This document shows positions 28,309-37,212 of a stretch of 64,000 nt of DNA, in pieces. The stretch lies in assembly GCA_965203735.1 (NCBI GenBank), contig OZ241909.1, forward strand, positions 2,232,001 through 2,296,000. The letters run 5' to 3'. Numbering within the stretch: the first letter of the stretch is position 1; every line of letters starts with the position of its first letter. The notes below the pieces were generated by a model that saw only the letters and a list, made by a program, of their open reading frames with translations, was not told the origin of the DNA and made no database searches. This DNA is from Bin55 sp965203735. Lineage in GTDB: Bacteria; Pseudomonadota; Gammaproteobacteria; Pseudomonadales; Azotimanducaceae. A program made the translations under genes and the position numbers.

Positions 28309-28956
28309 CAGCCAAGTCTAGAGCCCACGCCAATCTGTCGGGGCCGAATCGGCAACGGGAACCAATCAGCGATTTCCTAGATCGATGATCTCACAGATGA
28401 CAGTTGCACCTATAAATAGAGTCGATAACGACTCTTCGATATTTCTAGTTACGTGTAGGATCTACATTTTTGGGAACGGTATCACGTCTACTTGAACAAT
28501 CAAAAGAAGTGGGTTCATGCAGGTCGCATCCAACTCTTGAAATGGAGCGCAATCTAGAACGCGTCTTACAGGAGTTCTCCGATTCGAGCCTTCCGTAGTC
28601 CAGCTGGCACCAATGCCCCGAGATCGATGTCGCTTGACAAAGACGCTTGTCGATCCTTCCCGATACGCTTTCGTCTAGGTCCGGGTTGTGGCCACGGACC
28701 GCACCAACTGACTCTAAGAGTGCTGCGCCCGAGTCACCCGGCACCCATCCAACGCTGGTCTTCGAAGGGATTGAGTCCAGTCCAGATAGCCCCCATCAAA
28801 ACTCTCAGCTAGCGTACCTTCTCCTTTCGGAAATACACCAACCACTACCGATTCCTAAATAGTTCCCAAATGTCAGAACCGGATAGTCGACACTTCAGGA
28901 GCGCATTCCCAATTGGTGGAATTCCAAAGCCGAGTTATTATCCAGCCGCGCAAGCT
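28309..28956. other. 648-base region without a supported gene
   Basis: A convergent region between solenoid copy 1 and EF-hand copy 2. A minus-strand frame (28445-28744) reads DSGAALLESVGAVRGHNPDL but resembles no family I know and has no good start context. No terminator with a clear T-tract and no repeats were seen. Confidence 0.35.
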
Positions 28957-29943
28957 CTACCTTGTTTCTATCAAGGACTCATTGAGGTCCCCGGAAACGT
29001 TTGTGTCCTCTTCAACCGAGAAACTTTCGGGTTCTTCTTCCTCTCCAGAGTATGCAAAATCCAACATTGCCTTGAAAATTTCCTCTTGTGAGATATCTCC
29101 ACTTCCATCAAAATCAGTTCTCTTGAATTGTTCATCCAAGCCCTGTTTCACAATCTCTTTCATTTGACTTAGCTCATCCTCGGATAGTTGGAGAACATCT
29201 AGTCCTCTCTCGGTCATGCTCTCGGTCATAGCCTTGACCTGACCCTTTACGAATTCAACGGAAAATTCAAGCATCTCATCCTTGTCTAACGAATCGCTGT
29301 CATCTGCGTCGCTATTGTCGAAGGCTGATTCGATTATGGGTTTCATCCTTTTGTTCGCGTATTCTTGCATCGCTTCAATCAGTTCGGGAGATGGTTGTGC
29401 TCCGTGAGGTGGAAATTGCGCGGTTTGGGGAATCGCCGACTCTTGGGAGGCGTCAGAGGAATTTGAACCGTACCCATCCGTGGTGGCTTCGAAGTCCTCT
29501 TCCCCATCCTCTCCTGAGAGGTTACCTCCTGACATGGCATCTAAGACTTCCTCCAGTGAGATATCTCCGCTCTCATCGGAGTCATTTCTCTTGAAGGCCT
29601 CATCCAAACGCTGTTCCATCTCTTCTCTTAGACGACTCAACTCAGTTTCGGATGGATGAGGAACCACTATGCCCCGATCGGCCATGAACTTTAACTGCGC
29701 TTTATACAATTCAAGCGTAAACTCGATCAACTCATCTTTGTTTAAAGAATCGCTATTGTCTGTGTCACTATTGCTGAAAACTTCATCGATCAGGGGCTTC
29801 ATCATTTTCAACCCTTCCTCTTGCATCACGTTTATCTGCACAGGAGACGGTTGTGCTCCTTGAGATGGGAATTGCGCTAGAACGGGAGCGGAGAATGTCA
29901 CTAGGTAAAGCAACAGAATGGCGAAGCTTAGGAGACTGTTCAC
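28957..29943 (-). CDS. Secreted EF-hand protein, copy 2, internally duplicated
   Basis: 328 residues from a GTG at 29943. This start is preferred because its upstream sequence TAGGACCTCTCAA matches TAGGACTACACCA before the ATG of copy 1, and it places a normal signal peptide (ending VLAQFP) at the N-terminus. The mature protein has two tandem modules of ~150 residues, each beginning QFPxxGAQPSP and carrying two EF-hand loops: DTDNSDSLNKDE and DSDESGDISLEE, then DADDSDSLDKDE and DFDGSGDISQEE. All four keep Glu12. Copy 1 has a single module, so this gene arose by duplication within the reading frame. It is divergent from the solenoid at 30375. Confidence 0.85.
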   Translation of the reverse strand: MNSLLSFAILLLYLVTFSAPVLAQFPSQGAQPSPVQINVMQEEGLKMMKPLIDEVFSNSDTDNSDSLNKDELIEFTLELYKAQLKFMADRGIVVPHPSETELSRLREEMEQRLDEAFKRNDSDESGDISLEEVLDAMSGGNLSGEDGEEDFEATTDGYGSNSSDASQESAIPQTAQFPPHGAQPSPELIEAMQEYANKRMKPIIESAFDNSDADDSDSLDKDEMLEFSVEFVKGQVKAMTESMTERGLDVLQLSEDELSQMKEIVKQGLDEQFKRTDFDGSGDISQEEIFKAMLDFAYSGEEEEPESFSVEEDTNVSGDLNESLIETR

Positions 29944-30374
29944 TTGAGAGGTCCTATATGATGGGGATAAGCTCGTATCAACAAATTCAGCCATTGTATT
30001 TGCACGACCTTCGAAAATTTTTTCCATAAATGAGACCTGAGACTCTAAAGGTCACTGTCTTGATATCAATAACAAAGGTTTCGAAATCTGGAACCGGAAA
30101 ATTTCCTGCGCTGTCACGGAACCGAATGTGAAATCCACCGGTTGAGACAATTGCAATAGCAATGCAAGTCCGAGTCTAGCTTCCCAACTCCTCAAAGTCC
30201 AAGCATCAGGTCATGTACATAGGCGACGCTTCATCGCTGGCTCACTGAGTCATTGATTCTTCATCGAGCAATATTGGACCCGCTCATAGGTTTTTTTCAA
30301 AGGCCCGTGAAGCAAATTTCTTGCAAGATTTCGATATCTATAATTCAGCAAGATTTTGGATCGAGAGTAACTCA
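29944..30374. promoter_or_regulatory. Divergent region between EF-hand copy 2 and solenoid copy 2, with a TATAAT
   Basis: 431 bases expected to hold promoters for both outward genes. A TATAAT at 30339-30344 lies 30 bases before the ATG at 30375 and is a plausible -10 for the solenoid gene, although the -35 is poor. If it is real, the longer in-frame start at 30321 would lie upstream of the transcript. Confidence 0.4.
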
Positions 30375-32099
30375 ATGAATTACTTGGGAATGCGTTGCCT
30401 AAGTGCCGCCGCCTATACGTTGCTAGGTATTCTCGTCGTGTCCACTGTTTACTTGAACCCACAGCCAATCGAAGAAACTGAAACTGAGCCAAGTGAATTA
30501 ACTCTCGACGATTCCGTTCGTGATATCAATGAACTAGCTGAATTTGCTAGTGATTTCGCCAGAAGCAGAGCGTTGTACAACTTCGTCGCTACTCTCGATT
30601 CGGATGGGTTACTCGATCTTCTGGATAAATCCTCGAGCATTGAGTCGCCAAGACAAAAACGCGCGACACAAGCTACGACTCTTCAACGGCTAGTAGGACT
30701 CGATCCGTTGGTTGCTGTAAACGCCACCAAAACTTTATCTATGCAGTATCGCTCGGACTTTTTGGAAATAGTCTTTGCCGAATGGTCGCAGTCTGACTTG
30801 GATTCTGCAATAGCACAAGCAAGGAAATTGAAGAGTGAAGAAAGACAAGCGGCAGGACGGGGCATTCTGCAAGGTCGCGACGATCTTTCAACAGAGCTTC
30901 TAGGTGTGATCGGACGACAACTCGGTATTACGCTAGAAACTGAACAAGAGCTGAACCGAGATGGCGTAAACGACCGATATGTAGACCATCAGACACAGTG
31001 GCAGCACCTAGTTAGCGATGACATAGACGACATGGTACAAACCGATTCATTGGTACGAGTGGCTAAGTCCCTATTCGATAACCAAGGCATTACAGTACTC
31101 GATCAGTTATTCGAGCCTGATCGAGACAATGTAGTACGTACAGTCGTCCTAAGATCCGTTGCGCGACACGCCGCAAGTGTCGATCCGACTCAAGCGTTTG
31201 AGAATGCTTTGAACTTGGACGATACCAGCCAAGAAACAGTTGCCCGAGAGGTGGTTAGTTACTGGATTCAGAGTGATGCCGATGCTGCTTTCGACGCCGT
31301 GAATGCACTCGAACCAGGATACTTGAAATATAGATTGATACGTGACGCCATTTCCTTTTGGGCTAGTCATGATCCCGCGAATGTGTTGAGCCAACTGAAT
31401 GATCTTCCCGAAGATATTCGGACAATTGGAGAGGAAGCAGCCATCGTAGCTATTACCGCTACCGTACCAGAAAAAGCCACGCAGTTTCTCGAAGGCTTGA
31501 GTAACTCAGAGAGAAGAGAGTCTTTAACGAAAAAGGTGGCGCAAGAATGGTCTCGTCACGATCCTGAAGCTGCGCTGTCGTGGGCATCTGATCAGATTTC
31601 AAATCACGACCTACGTCGCAGAGCATTACAAGCCATAATTCCCGCAGTGTCTAGACACAATCCCGAGTTAGCAATGCAGGTGGCACTAGATCAACCAGAA
31701 ATAGAAACATTCGGAGGGCTCGAAGTCTGGGTGATCGGCAATATGGTTAAGTACGATGTTGACCACGCGAGAGAGTTACTGCCACTTGTTCGCGAAGGAG
31801 CAAGTACAACCAGGTCGTACAAGCACGTTGGGGGAAAACTGGCTCTAACAAATCGAGTTCTTGAAGCGATTGAGCTAGGAAGCGATCTACACAACGAAGA
31901 TCAAATCGCCTACTTCCAGCATGTTACTTGGCTGATCGCAGAACAAAGCCCCAAGAGACTTCTGGATTCGATCGATCAGTTTCCTTCTAAGGGAACCAAG
32001 TCTATGGCGGCCAAGTACTTGCTCGACTTGAACGGACTTTCACGGGCACTCAATGAGGAGCAACTTGATACCGCACGTGGTTATTTGACCAGCAACTAA
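30375..32099 (+). CDS. Membrane-anchored WAxxDP solenoid protein of family C, copy 2
   Basis: 574 residues from the ATG at 30375 (MNYLGMRCLSAAAYTLLG); a longer TTG start would put a polar stretch before the TM anchor. After the anchor comes the family's helical repeat region: LLDLLDKSSSIESPRQ, FAEWSQSDLDSAIAQA, ISFWASHDPANVLSQL, AQEWSRHDPEAALSW, and the hallmark ARELLPLVREG. The C-terminus keeps LNEEQLDTARGYL. About 30 residues of the linker seen in copy 1 are missing. It is divergent from the duplicated EF-hand gene. Function unknown; a scaffold role is inferred from the repeats. Confidence 0.8.
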   Translation: MNYLGMRCLSAAAYTLLGILVVSTVYLNPQPIEETETEPSELTLDDSVRDINELAEFASDFARSRALYNFVATLDSDGLLDLLDKSSSIESPRQKRATQATTLQRLVGLDPLVAVNATKTLSMQYRSDFLEIVFAEWSQSDLDSAIAQARKLKSEERQAAGRGILQGRDDLSTELLGVIGRQLGITLETEQELNRDGVNDRYVDHQTQWQHLVSDDIDDMVQTDSLVRVAKSLFDNQGITVLDQLFEPDRDNVVRTVVLRSVARHAASVDPTQAFENALNLDDTSQETVAREVVSYWIQSDADAAFDAVNALEPGYLKYRLIRDAISFWASHDPANVLSQLNDLPEDIRTIGEEAAIVAITATVPEKATQFLEGLSNSERRESLTKKVAQEWSRHDPEAALSWASDQISNHDLRRRALQAIIPAVSRHNPELAMQVALDQPEIETFGGLEVWVIGNMVKYDVDHARELLPLVREGASTTRSYKHVGGKLALTNRVLEAIELGSDLHNEDQIAYFQHVTWLIAEQSPKRLLDSIDQFPSKGTKSMAAKYLLDLNGLSRALNEEQLDTARGYLTSN

Positions 32100-32242
32100 G
32101 CCTACTTGCAGGCCTAGCTCTACATAGTCTTCAGATAGACCCATGTGTGCAGGGCAGCAGGGTAAGATTGAGAGCTAATTTTCGAACAAAATTCTGTCTT
32201 GAATCGTGCATGCGCACTTCTTGGGGGTATCCGTAGACGTAA

Positions 32243-32884
32243 TTACTCAAGCACTTGCTTGGATTGTTCGAGATCCGGTATCGCTCTTTCTCTAATTATC
32301 ACCTGCAATTGTCTGTTGAGTTCGTAGATTTGCCGAGTGAGGCGAGGATACCAATCCAAATGAGGAACCAACTTTCCTTCTTCGTCGTAGCAGCAATTCT
32401 CGTCTGCCATTTGAATCGGAAGCAATTCTGTAGTAAGTTGATTGAACATTTCGACGCTCCTGTCTAGCGTCTCGAGAGCTGGACGGCCAGTTACGATTGC
32501 GCCGAGTATCCCGCTGTCGATAGCCTCAAGATTTCCACCCTCAAACGCGGCATTCACAATCCCACCCCGAAAAGCAAAAATAAGATCGCTTACAGGAATA
32601 ATCACACGGTTGCCCTTTTCAATCTCCTCGACAATCGCTAGGTGTTTAAGTAACTTCTGCTCTTCTAACTTGAGGTGCCCTGCTAGCGAATCAAACTCCC
32701 GAATCAGGTTTTCGTAGTATTTCACCCGTACTTCTCGTTCGCGCAGTTCTTCTTGGTAATCCGTGAGGAGAAACGCCAGATAGATTCCGACGAAGACGAT
32801 GGCGAACTCTCCGAAATACCGCAAGACTGCAGTCCACGGAAACTTGCCTAGAACATCCAAGACTTTCTGGAATATAGACGCCAT
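32243..32884 (-). CDS. Single-pass membrane protein with coiled coil (DUF6090-like)
   Basis: 213 residues. One TM helix near the N-terminus (FGEFAIVFVGIYLAFLL, ~24-40) is followed immediately by a charged coiled coil (TDYQEELREREVRVKYYENL) and further helices. The layout 'TM, then D/N-x-x-x-E-x-x-x-x-R' resembles DUF6090-type proteins, often found near signalling or secretion genes. A Cys pair (ENCCYDEE) is present near residue 164. It stands alone on the minus strand between solenoid copy 2 and the integrase. No function can be given. Confidence 0.6.
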   Translation of the reverse strand: MASIFQKVLDVLGKFPWTAVLRYFGEFAIVFVGIYLAFLLTDYQEELREREVRVKYYENLIREFDSLAGHLKLEEQKLLKHLAIVEEIEKGNRVIIPVSDLIFAFRGGIVNAAFEGGNLEAIDSGILGAIVTGRPALETLDRSVEMFNQLTTELLPIQMADENCCYDEEGKLVPHLDWYPRLTRQIYELNRQLQVIIRERAIPDLEQSKQVLE

Positions 32885-33043
32885 TGTGTTGTGCCACTTT
32901 TCTCGAACGATTTAGGAATTCTAGCAATGGCGCTACCTGCTCGACAGTCCTAACAAAACGTTGATCACGCGACAGAAGCCGTTCTAGAACCAGCAGGTCA
33001 GATGAACTCGCGAATTTTTGAAATTGAGGCTTGCCGCGATGTT

Positions 33044-33910
33044 CTAACGTCCTAAGTAGACGTCAGTAATCTCCAACCGGTTGTGTCCAAGTTCTCGGCT
33101 GACCTGCAAACGTGCACTTGTGTCCATTACCCTCTGATTTCTGTTGAGTTCCTTTCGAGAAGGTCCACCAGCAAACGGAGACAACCATCCTGTCAATGCT
33201 GTATATCGACGTTGGGCATATCCGTGTCGCAAACCATGAAGATTTGAAAGTCCATTCTTGGCCACAACAGTGTCGTAGTGCCTGTTCCACGAGGCATAGG
33301 ATGACTCTGCTGGAATCATGGATCCTGTTCCAGCTTCTATAGCGATGCGGTTCAGTAGATCCCGTTGTGTCGTAGAAAGGATGGGAATCTCCCGCGCACG
33401 TCCTCCTTTGGTCCACGATCCCTTCAGCTGAATAAACGAACCTCGGTCCGCATACGAAGGAGCGAATTTCAAGCACTCTTCCTTTCGAAGTCCAAACTCC
33501 TGTTGTAGTTCAATGCTCAAGCGAATGCGGGCATCCTGTATGGAATCGAGTTCGGCTTGTCCAAGGTACTGAGCCTTGGTTTCATCCGGAATCAAACTGC
33601 GACTCGGAATTGTTAGCGACTGGTTGTCAAGAGGAACGAGGTCTTCCTTTCCAACTTTTCTTGCCCACCAACGGATAAAGGACATATTGTTCTTAATGGT
33701 TCCCGCCGAGGTGCCCCGTTCCAACCACAGATTGAGTAGCGCATCAATGTGTTTGCGCTTCAAGGAGTGGACGCTCATCTGATTGAACCCTAGTTCATGA
33801 AGTTCTCTTGCGAAGCGAGAAAGATCTCTCCGTCGGCGAGTTTGAGTCGCATAACTCCCATCTCGATTGTGATAGGTCATTTGTTTGAGCTCGTATTCAA
33901 GCCTTTTCAT
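33044..33910 (-). CDS. Tyrosine recombinase (ICE/phage-type integrase)
   Basis: 288 residues. An N-terminal SAM-like DNA-binding domain (~1-95) is followed by the catalytic domain with the expected residues: Arg in EFGLRKEEC, His-x-x-Arg in LHGLRHGYAQ, His276 in ELGHN and the nucleophile Tyr285 in VYLGR at the very end. The sequence is most like the Phage_int_SAM_2/Integrase_1 type. It lies 53 bases downstream of the TraG-N gene on the same strand, so it belongs to the ICE-derived block. All catalytic residues are present, but no tRNA or att repeat is recognisable nearby, and the rest of an ICE is missing. Confidence 0.88.
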   Translation of the reverse strand: MKRLEYELKQMTYHNRDGSYATQTRRRRDLSRFARELHELGFNQMSVHSLKRKHIDALLNLWLERGTSAGTIKNNMSFIRWWARKVGKEDLVPLDNQSLTIPSRSLIPDETKAQYLGQAELDSIQDARIRLSIELQQEFGLRKEECLKFAPSYADRGSFIQLKGSWTKGGRAREIPILSTTQRDLLNRIAIEAGTGSMIPAESSYASWNRHYDTVVAKNGLSNLHGLRHGYAQRRYTALTGWLSPFAGGPSRKELNRNQRVMDTSARLQVSRELGHNRLEITDVYLGR

Positions 33911-33963
33911 AAAGAGTGTAAATCCTTGAAATAAAAGAGCTTTTTCATAGTCGAGTCAAGCAT

Positions 33964-35511
33964 CTACCGTTTCTTCATCATCCAAGACCCGAAATGTCCT
34001 CCTGAATCGTCGGTATGCTTCGTGTAGACGTTGGTTGATGAGTCCAGTGAATTCCCCACGCGAATACCTGCCCATGCCAACATCGCGCTCCACAGAATTG
34101 GTAACCCTATGTAGAGACAACTTGTGACGAAATTCAGCACCATCCGTTTTGTGGTGTGTTCCGAAGAATTGGTTACGAACTCAAACAACATATCGACATC
34201 TGGATACATTGCCGTGATCAGATTCTGATCGACCCATTGAGCCAGATACCAGAGTACAGTCCAGAACTTGACACTAAAAATGGCTAATCCGCCTGAAATT
34301 AGGATTGTGGAAGAGTATCGGGAGAACACGACAATCAGAGGCAGTAAAGCGTAGATTCCCATCAGAACCATAGCCTGAAACATCGGGGCAACCGCAATAA
34401 GACCCGTTACCACTACGCTGAAGACAGAAAATACGGGTATCGATCCGATCGTATAGGCAAGTCCTCTTAGATGCCTCTCAATTGCTCCTGCAATTCCTCC
34501 GGCGTGATTGACACCCTTGCCTAAGTCGTTGTTTGTCCAAGTATCTGGGGTGTGGAACAAAGCGGATCTAGCCAGGATGTCGAGGCGTTTCTCGGTCGCT
34601 AGAGCAGGTGCTAGTCGATAGAACAGAGAAGCAAAACCGGGGGCTGAGCTATCAGCCGCTTCCACCAGTTTCTGTCGCAGTCCAGTCGAGGATGCAGCCC
34701 ACCAATTCCTGCAGAAGGGTCTACCATACGAAGGCGGATGAGACGGATCGTATTCGGTATCCCGCGATGAGTCGTATGTCCAGCCTTCAACTGGTCTTGC
34801 GGCTCTAAACGTATCGTAATAGCCAGGCGTCTCTCGATAGACATGAGACCCAATCCAATCGGTATCCGCATGTCCATATCGGTTAAGAATGGATTCAACA
34901 GCAGGTGTGGAAGGTCGATCCCTAAGAAACTTCGACCGTGCAGGCACATAGCAGGATGAGAAGAAATTTGCGACTTCCTTACGCAATCTCGGATCTTCGA
35001 TTGTTGCCAGCCTCACTAGCTGTGCGGCATGTCGAATCTCATTGGCTCGAGGCAGACCTTCGACCACAGCGTGTGTAAAACCGGAAGTGAATGCCATAAC
35101 GGCATACCACCACATGGGAACATCAACCTGAGCGTCCGCGCCCGCAAAACCGTCAGTGCCAAAAGTGCTCTCTGAGCTTCCAAACGCAATGGCTGGTGGA
35201 TTTGGATTACTGATTGTGGGCGGCGGGGTGTAGGAAAGGTCTGTCGCGACCAAAGGAGTAAACGAAACGGGTTGTCCAGCAATTACCACAACAATCAGTG
35301 CGACCAACATCTCTTGCTCGATCTTCCGAAGGGAAATGCCCGTCGAGATTCGATGAGGCGATTCTGATGCTGGCTCTCGCCAGTAGTCGATCAATATTCC
35401 CAAGAACGGTAGGTAGACAATGCCAGTCGCCACCAAGACGTCCCACATCGCTCCATAGAACATCCACCCAAACATCGTTGAATACAGTTCTAGATAGCTG
35501 TCTACGCTCAT
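33964..35511 (-). CDS. Conjugal transfer protein with TraG N-terminal domain
   Basis: 515 residues. It has the TraG_N architecture: a TM near the N-terminus (WDVLVATGIVYLPFLGILI), a second at ~65-85, a long extracytoplasmic loop with LPRANEIRHAAQLVRLA, and a group of TM helices at ~370-480. In conjugation TraG_N proteins act in mating-pair stabilisation at the inner membrane. The 5' end overlaps the small membrane protein gene by four bases, indicating translational coupling. The gene order from 38231 down to here matches the PFGI-1-type ICE series (PFL_4710, 4711, a small protein, TraG_N). Confidence 0.87.
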   Translation of the reverse strand: MSVDSYLELYSTMFGWMFYGAMWDVLVATGIVYLPFLGILIDYWREPASESPHRISTGISLRKIEQEMLVALIVVVIAGQPVSFTPLVATDLSYTPPPTISNPNPPAIAFGSSESTFGTDGFAGADAQVDVPMWWYAVMAFTSGFTHAVVEGLPRANEIRHAAQLVRLATIEDPRLRKEVANFFSSCYVPARSKFLRDRPSTPAVESILNRYGHADTDWIGSHVYRETPGYYDTFRAARPVEGWTYDSSRDTEYDPSHPPSYGRPFCRNWWAASSTGLRQKLVEAADSSAPGFASLFYRLAPALATEKRLDILARSALFHTPDTWTNNDLGKGVNHAGGIAGAIERHLRGLAYTIGSIPVFSVFSVVVTGLIAVAPMFQAMVLMGIYALLPLIVVFSRYSSTILISGGLAIFSVKFWTVLWYLAQWVDQNLITAMYPDVDMLFEFVTNSSEHTTKRMVLNFVTSCLYIGLPILWSAMLAWAGIRVGNSLDSSTNVYTKHTDDSGGHFGSWMMKKR

Positions 35512-35855
35512 TGGGATGCTAGATCAATAATTCGGCTCACAAGTCCTTGACCTAATAGCAATTCCAAGGCTAGGAACCACATTCCCATTCGGAAAAGCTG
35601 TACCTTTGTTTCTGCCTTCGATTTGGTACGGTCAGAATCCGGATTCCGGGCAGAGTTCCAAAGACGAAATCCGTACATTCCGCCTAGCAGCAATGCAAAA
35701 GCAATTACTCGCAAACATGTGAATTTCCAGTGGTTTTCGGAAATGGCTTCGTTGAAGCGAACGACGTTTTCTGAGTCGAGGATCGATACAAGAACTAACG
35801 CGGCCACCATGGTTAGTGCAACGGTCACTAGAAGCAACCGTGTGAGTGAACGCAT
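35508..35855 (-). CDS. Small ICE-associated membrane protein
   Basis: 115 residues with two or three hydrophobic segments: ~5-25 (LLLVTVALTMVAALVLVSIL), ~46-66 and ~90-112. It sits between the PFL_4711-family gene (gap one base) and the TraG-N gene (overlap four bases), the position usually taken by a short hypothetical protein in PFGI-1-type transfer clusters. Position is the main evidence for its role in the transfer apparatus. Confidence 0.7.
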   Translation of the reverse strand: MRSLTRLLLVTVALTMVAALVLVSILDSENVVRFNEAISENHWKFTCLRVIAFALLLGGMYGFRLWNSARNPDSDRTKSKAETKVQLFRMGMWFLALELLLGQGLVSRIIDLASQ

Positions 35856-35856
35856 A

Positions 35857-37212
35857 CTAGGGAGAAGACTTCACGCGCCCATCGAGCAACGGATTTGGAT
35901 CTCTACGTCCCGATTCTGGAACACTCAACGATTCACTGTTTCGATTTTCGTTTCTAATCAGTAACTTCTGAATAGTGTCTGAGACCAGTTCCTTGCGTAT
36001 ACGATTCTCAAAGACCAGGCGTTCAATTTCACTGTCTAGGTCTTTGATAATCTGTTCGACATGTTCTTTCGCGACCAAATTTGCATGTACTTCAGGTAGT
36101 TGTCCGCCTGATTTGAGAGTTCTTCGAGCAAGAAATGCCTTTTCAACGGTACGAGCCACAGCAATTTCCGTTGCGAGCCTCTCGACAACAATATGGCGTT
36201 CAGTTTGAGGAAGTGTCCGAATACTCTCGACTACTTGTCTTGTTATGGCTATACCTGGGGCAGATACCTTCGATAGATTCGTTAGATTCGTTAGATTCGG
36301 AGACGATGAACTGTTAACAATCGTGTTTAACTCATTGGAAACGTTAGTTTCTTCAGTTTCCAAAACGGGTCCCAGCCCATGGCCGGGAGTGCTGGATTTC
36401 GAACAATCCTCGCACGTGGTCACCTCGTGTTCCCCCACAACTTCGACCGCCCAATTCGCGGCATCTTCCGGCGAATTCCACACTTGGGTAATGCGACGGG
36501 AAGCGTCGTAGGACACTGGTCCTCGAGTACTTGGAGAGCGGTTCAATTCGACATTGAAACCTGCCTTCGCTATATCTCCAGTCAAGGCGATAGGATCTTG
36601 ACTTTCACCCCCAGCTTGACCCCCAATCCAAGGTAGGCCATTCGACCCGTTTGAATTCTCCACAGCTTCTTTAGCCGTTACTGGATCGTTTCCGCTGATT
36701 CCCATCTGGACCTTCCAGTCGTTGCCTTTGGATAACACGATGAGGTCTTCGTAGGGGTTCTTGTTGTTCCCGATTGCAGCTTCGATTTGCTCACACGACT
36801 TGGTAGCCAGGTCAACCTTGTACTCAGCACGAACAAGTGCGTTTTGAAATAGGTCGTAGAGACCCGGATTGGCTCTTTGCAGAATGATTGCAGGCAGAGA
36901 CGCGATAGCGCCAGTCGCGGCTTGAGTCATTGCATTGAGCATGTTCTCGACTCCGTCCTTAACTTCATTCAGCGTATTCTCAACGGCTGTTACGGGATCA
37001 AGCTTCAAGCAGCTGTATCCTAAACCCAATCGTGCGTTTCCTCCCACCGATACTGACGTTACAGAGGGGTTTGCCGGTGCGGATACTGGTTTTGCACCTC
37101 CAATTTCGTAATACCACAGTCCGTCTTCCGGCGGACTGCTAGGCACATGCGCAGATGAGTGTATTGCACCGAAAACTGAAAGTAGAGCTAATACAAGAAA
37201 TTCTATTTTCAT
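35857..37212 (-). CDS. ICE protein, PFL_4711 family (TIGR03755)
   Basis: 451 residues with a signal peptide ending around the SAHVPSS region. The conserved core includes LGYSCLKLDPVTAVENTLNE, QRANPGLYDLFQNALVRAE and a Cys-containing KSCEQIEAAI, followed by GNDWKVQMG, as in the TIGR03755 family of integrating-element proteins. A helical C-terminal part ends the protein. The role in transfer is not established for the family. A 9-base in-frame repeat near 36273-36299 encodes NLTNLTNLS. The start codon overlaps the preceding gene's stop by four bases. Confidence 0.85.
   Translation of the reverse strand: MKIEFLVLALLSVFGAIHSSAHVPSSPPEDGLWYYEIGGAKPVSAPANPSVTSVSVGGNARLGLGYSCLKLDPVTAVENTLNEVKDGVENMLNAMTQAATGAIASLPAIILQRANPGLYDLFQNALVRAEYKVDLATKSCEQIEAAIGNNKNPYEDLIVLSKGNDWKVQMGISGNDPVTAKEAVENSNGSNGLPWIGGQAGGESQDPIALTGDIAKAGFNVELNRSPSTRGPVSYDASRRITQVWNSPEDAANWAVEVVGEHEVTTCEDCSKSSTPGHGLGPVLETEETNVSNELNTIVNSSSSPNLTNLTNLSKVSAPGIAITRQVVESIRTLPQTERHIVVERLATEIAVARTVEKAFLARRTLKSGGQLPEVHANLVAKEHVEQIIKDLDSEIERLVFENRIRKELVSDTIQKLLIRNENRNSESLSVPESGRRDPNPLLDGRVKSSP

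Noticed and set aside
28445..28744. Minus-strand 99-codon frame in the gap between solenoid copy 1 and EF-hand copy 2
   Set aside because: Some segments look protein-like, but there is no start context, no recognised family and no support from neighbours.
36241..36310. Repeats near 36.27 kb as a CRISPR or regulatory iteron
   Set aside because: Units are only 9 bases, without spacers, and lie in frame inside a coding region.
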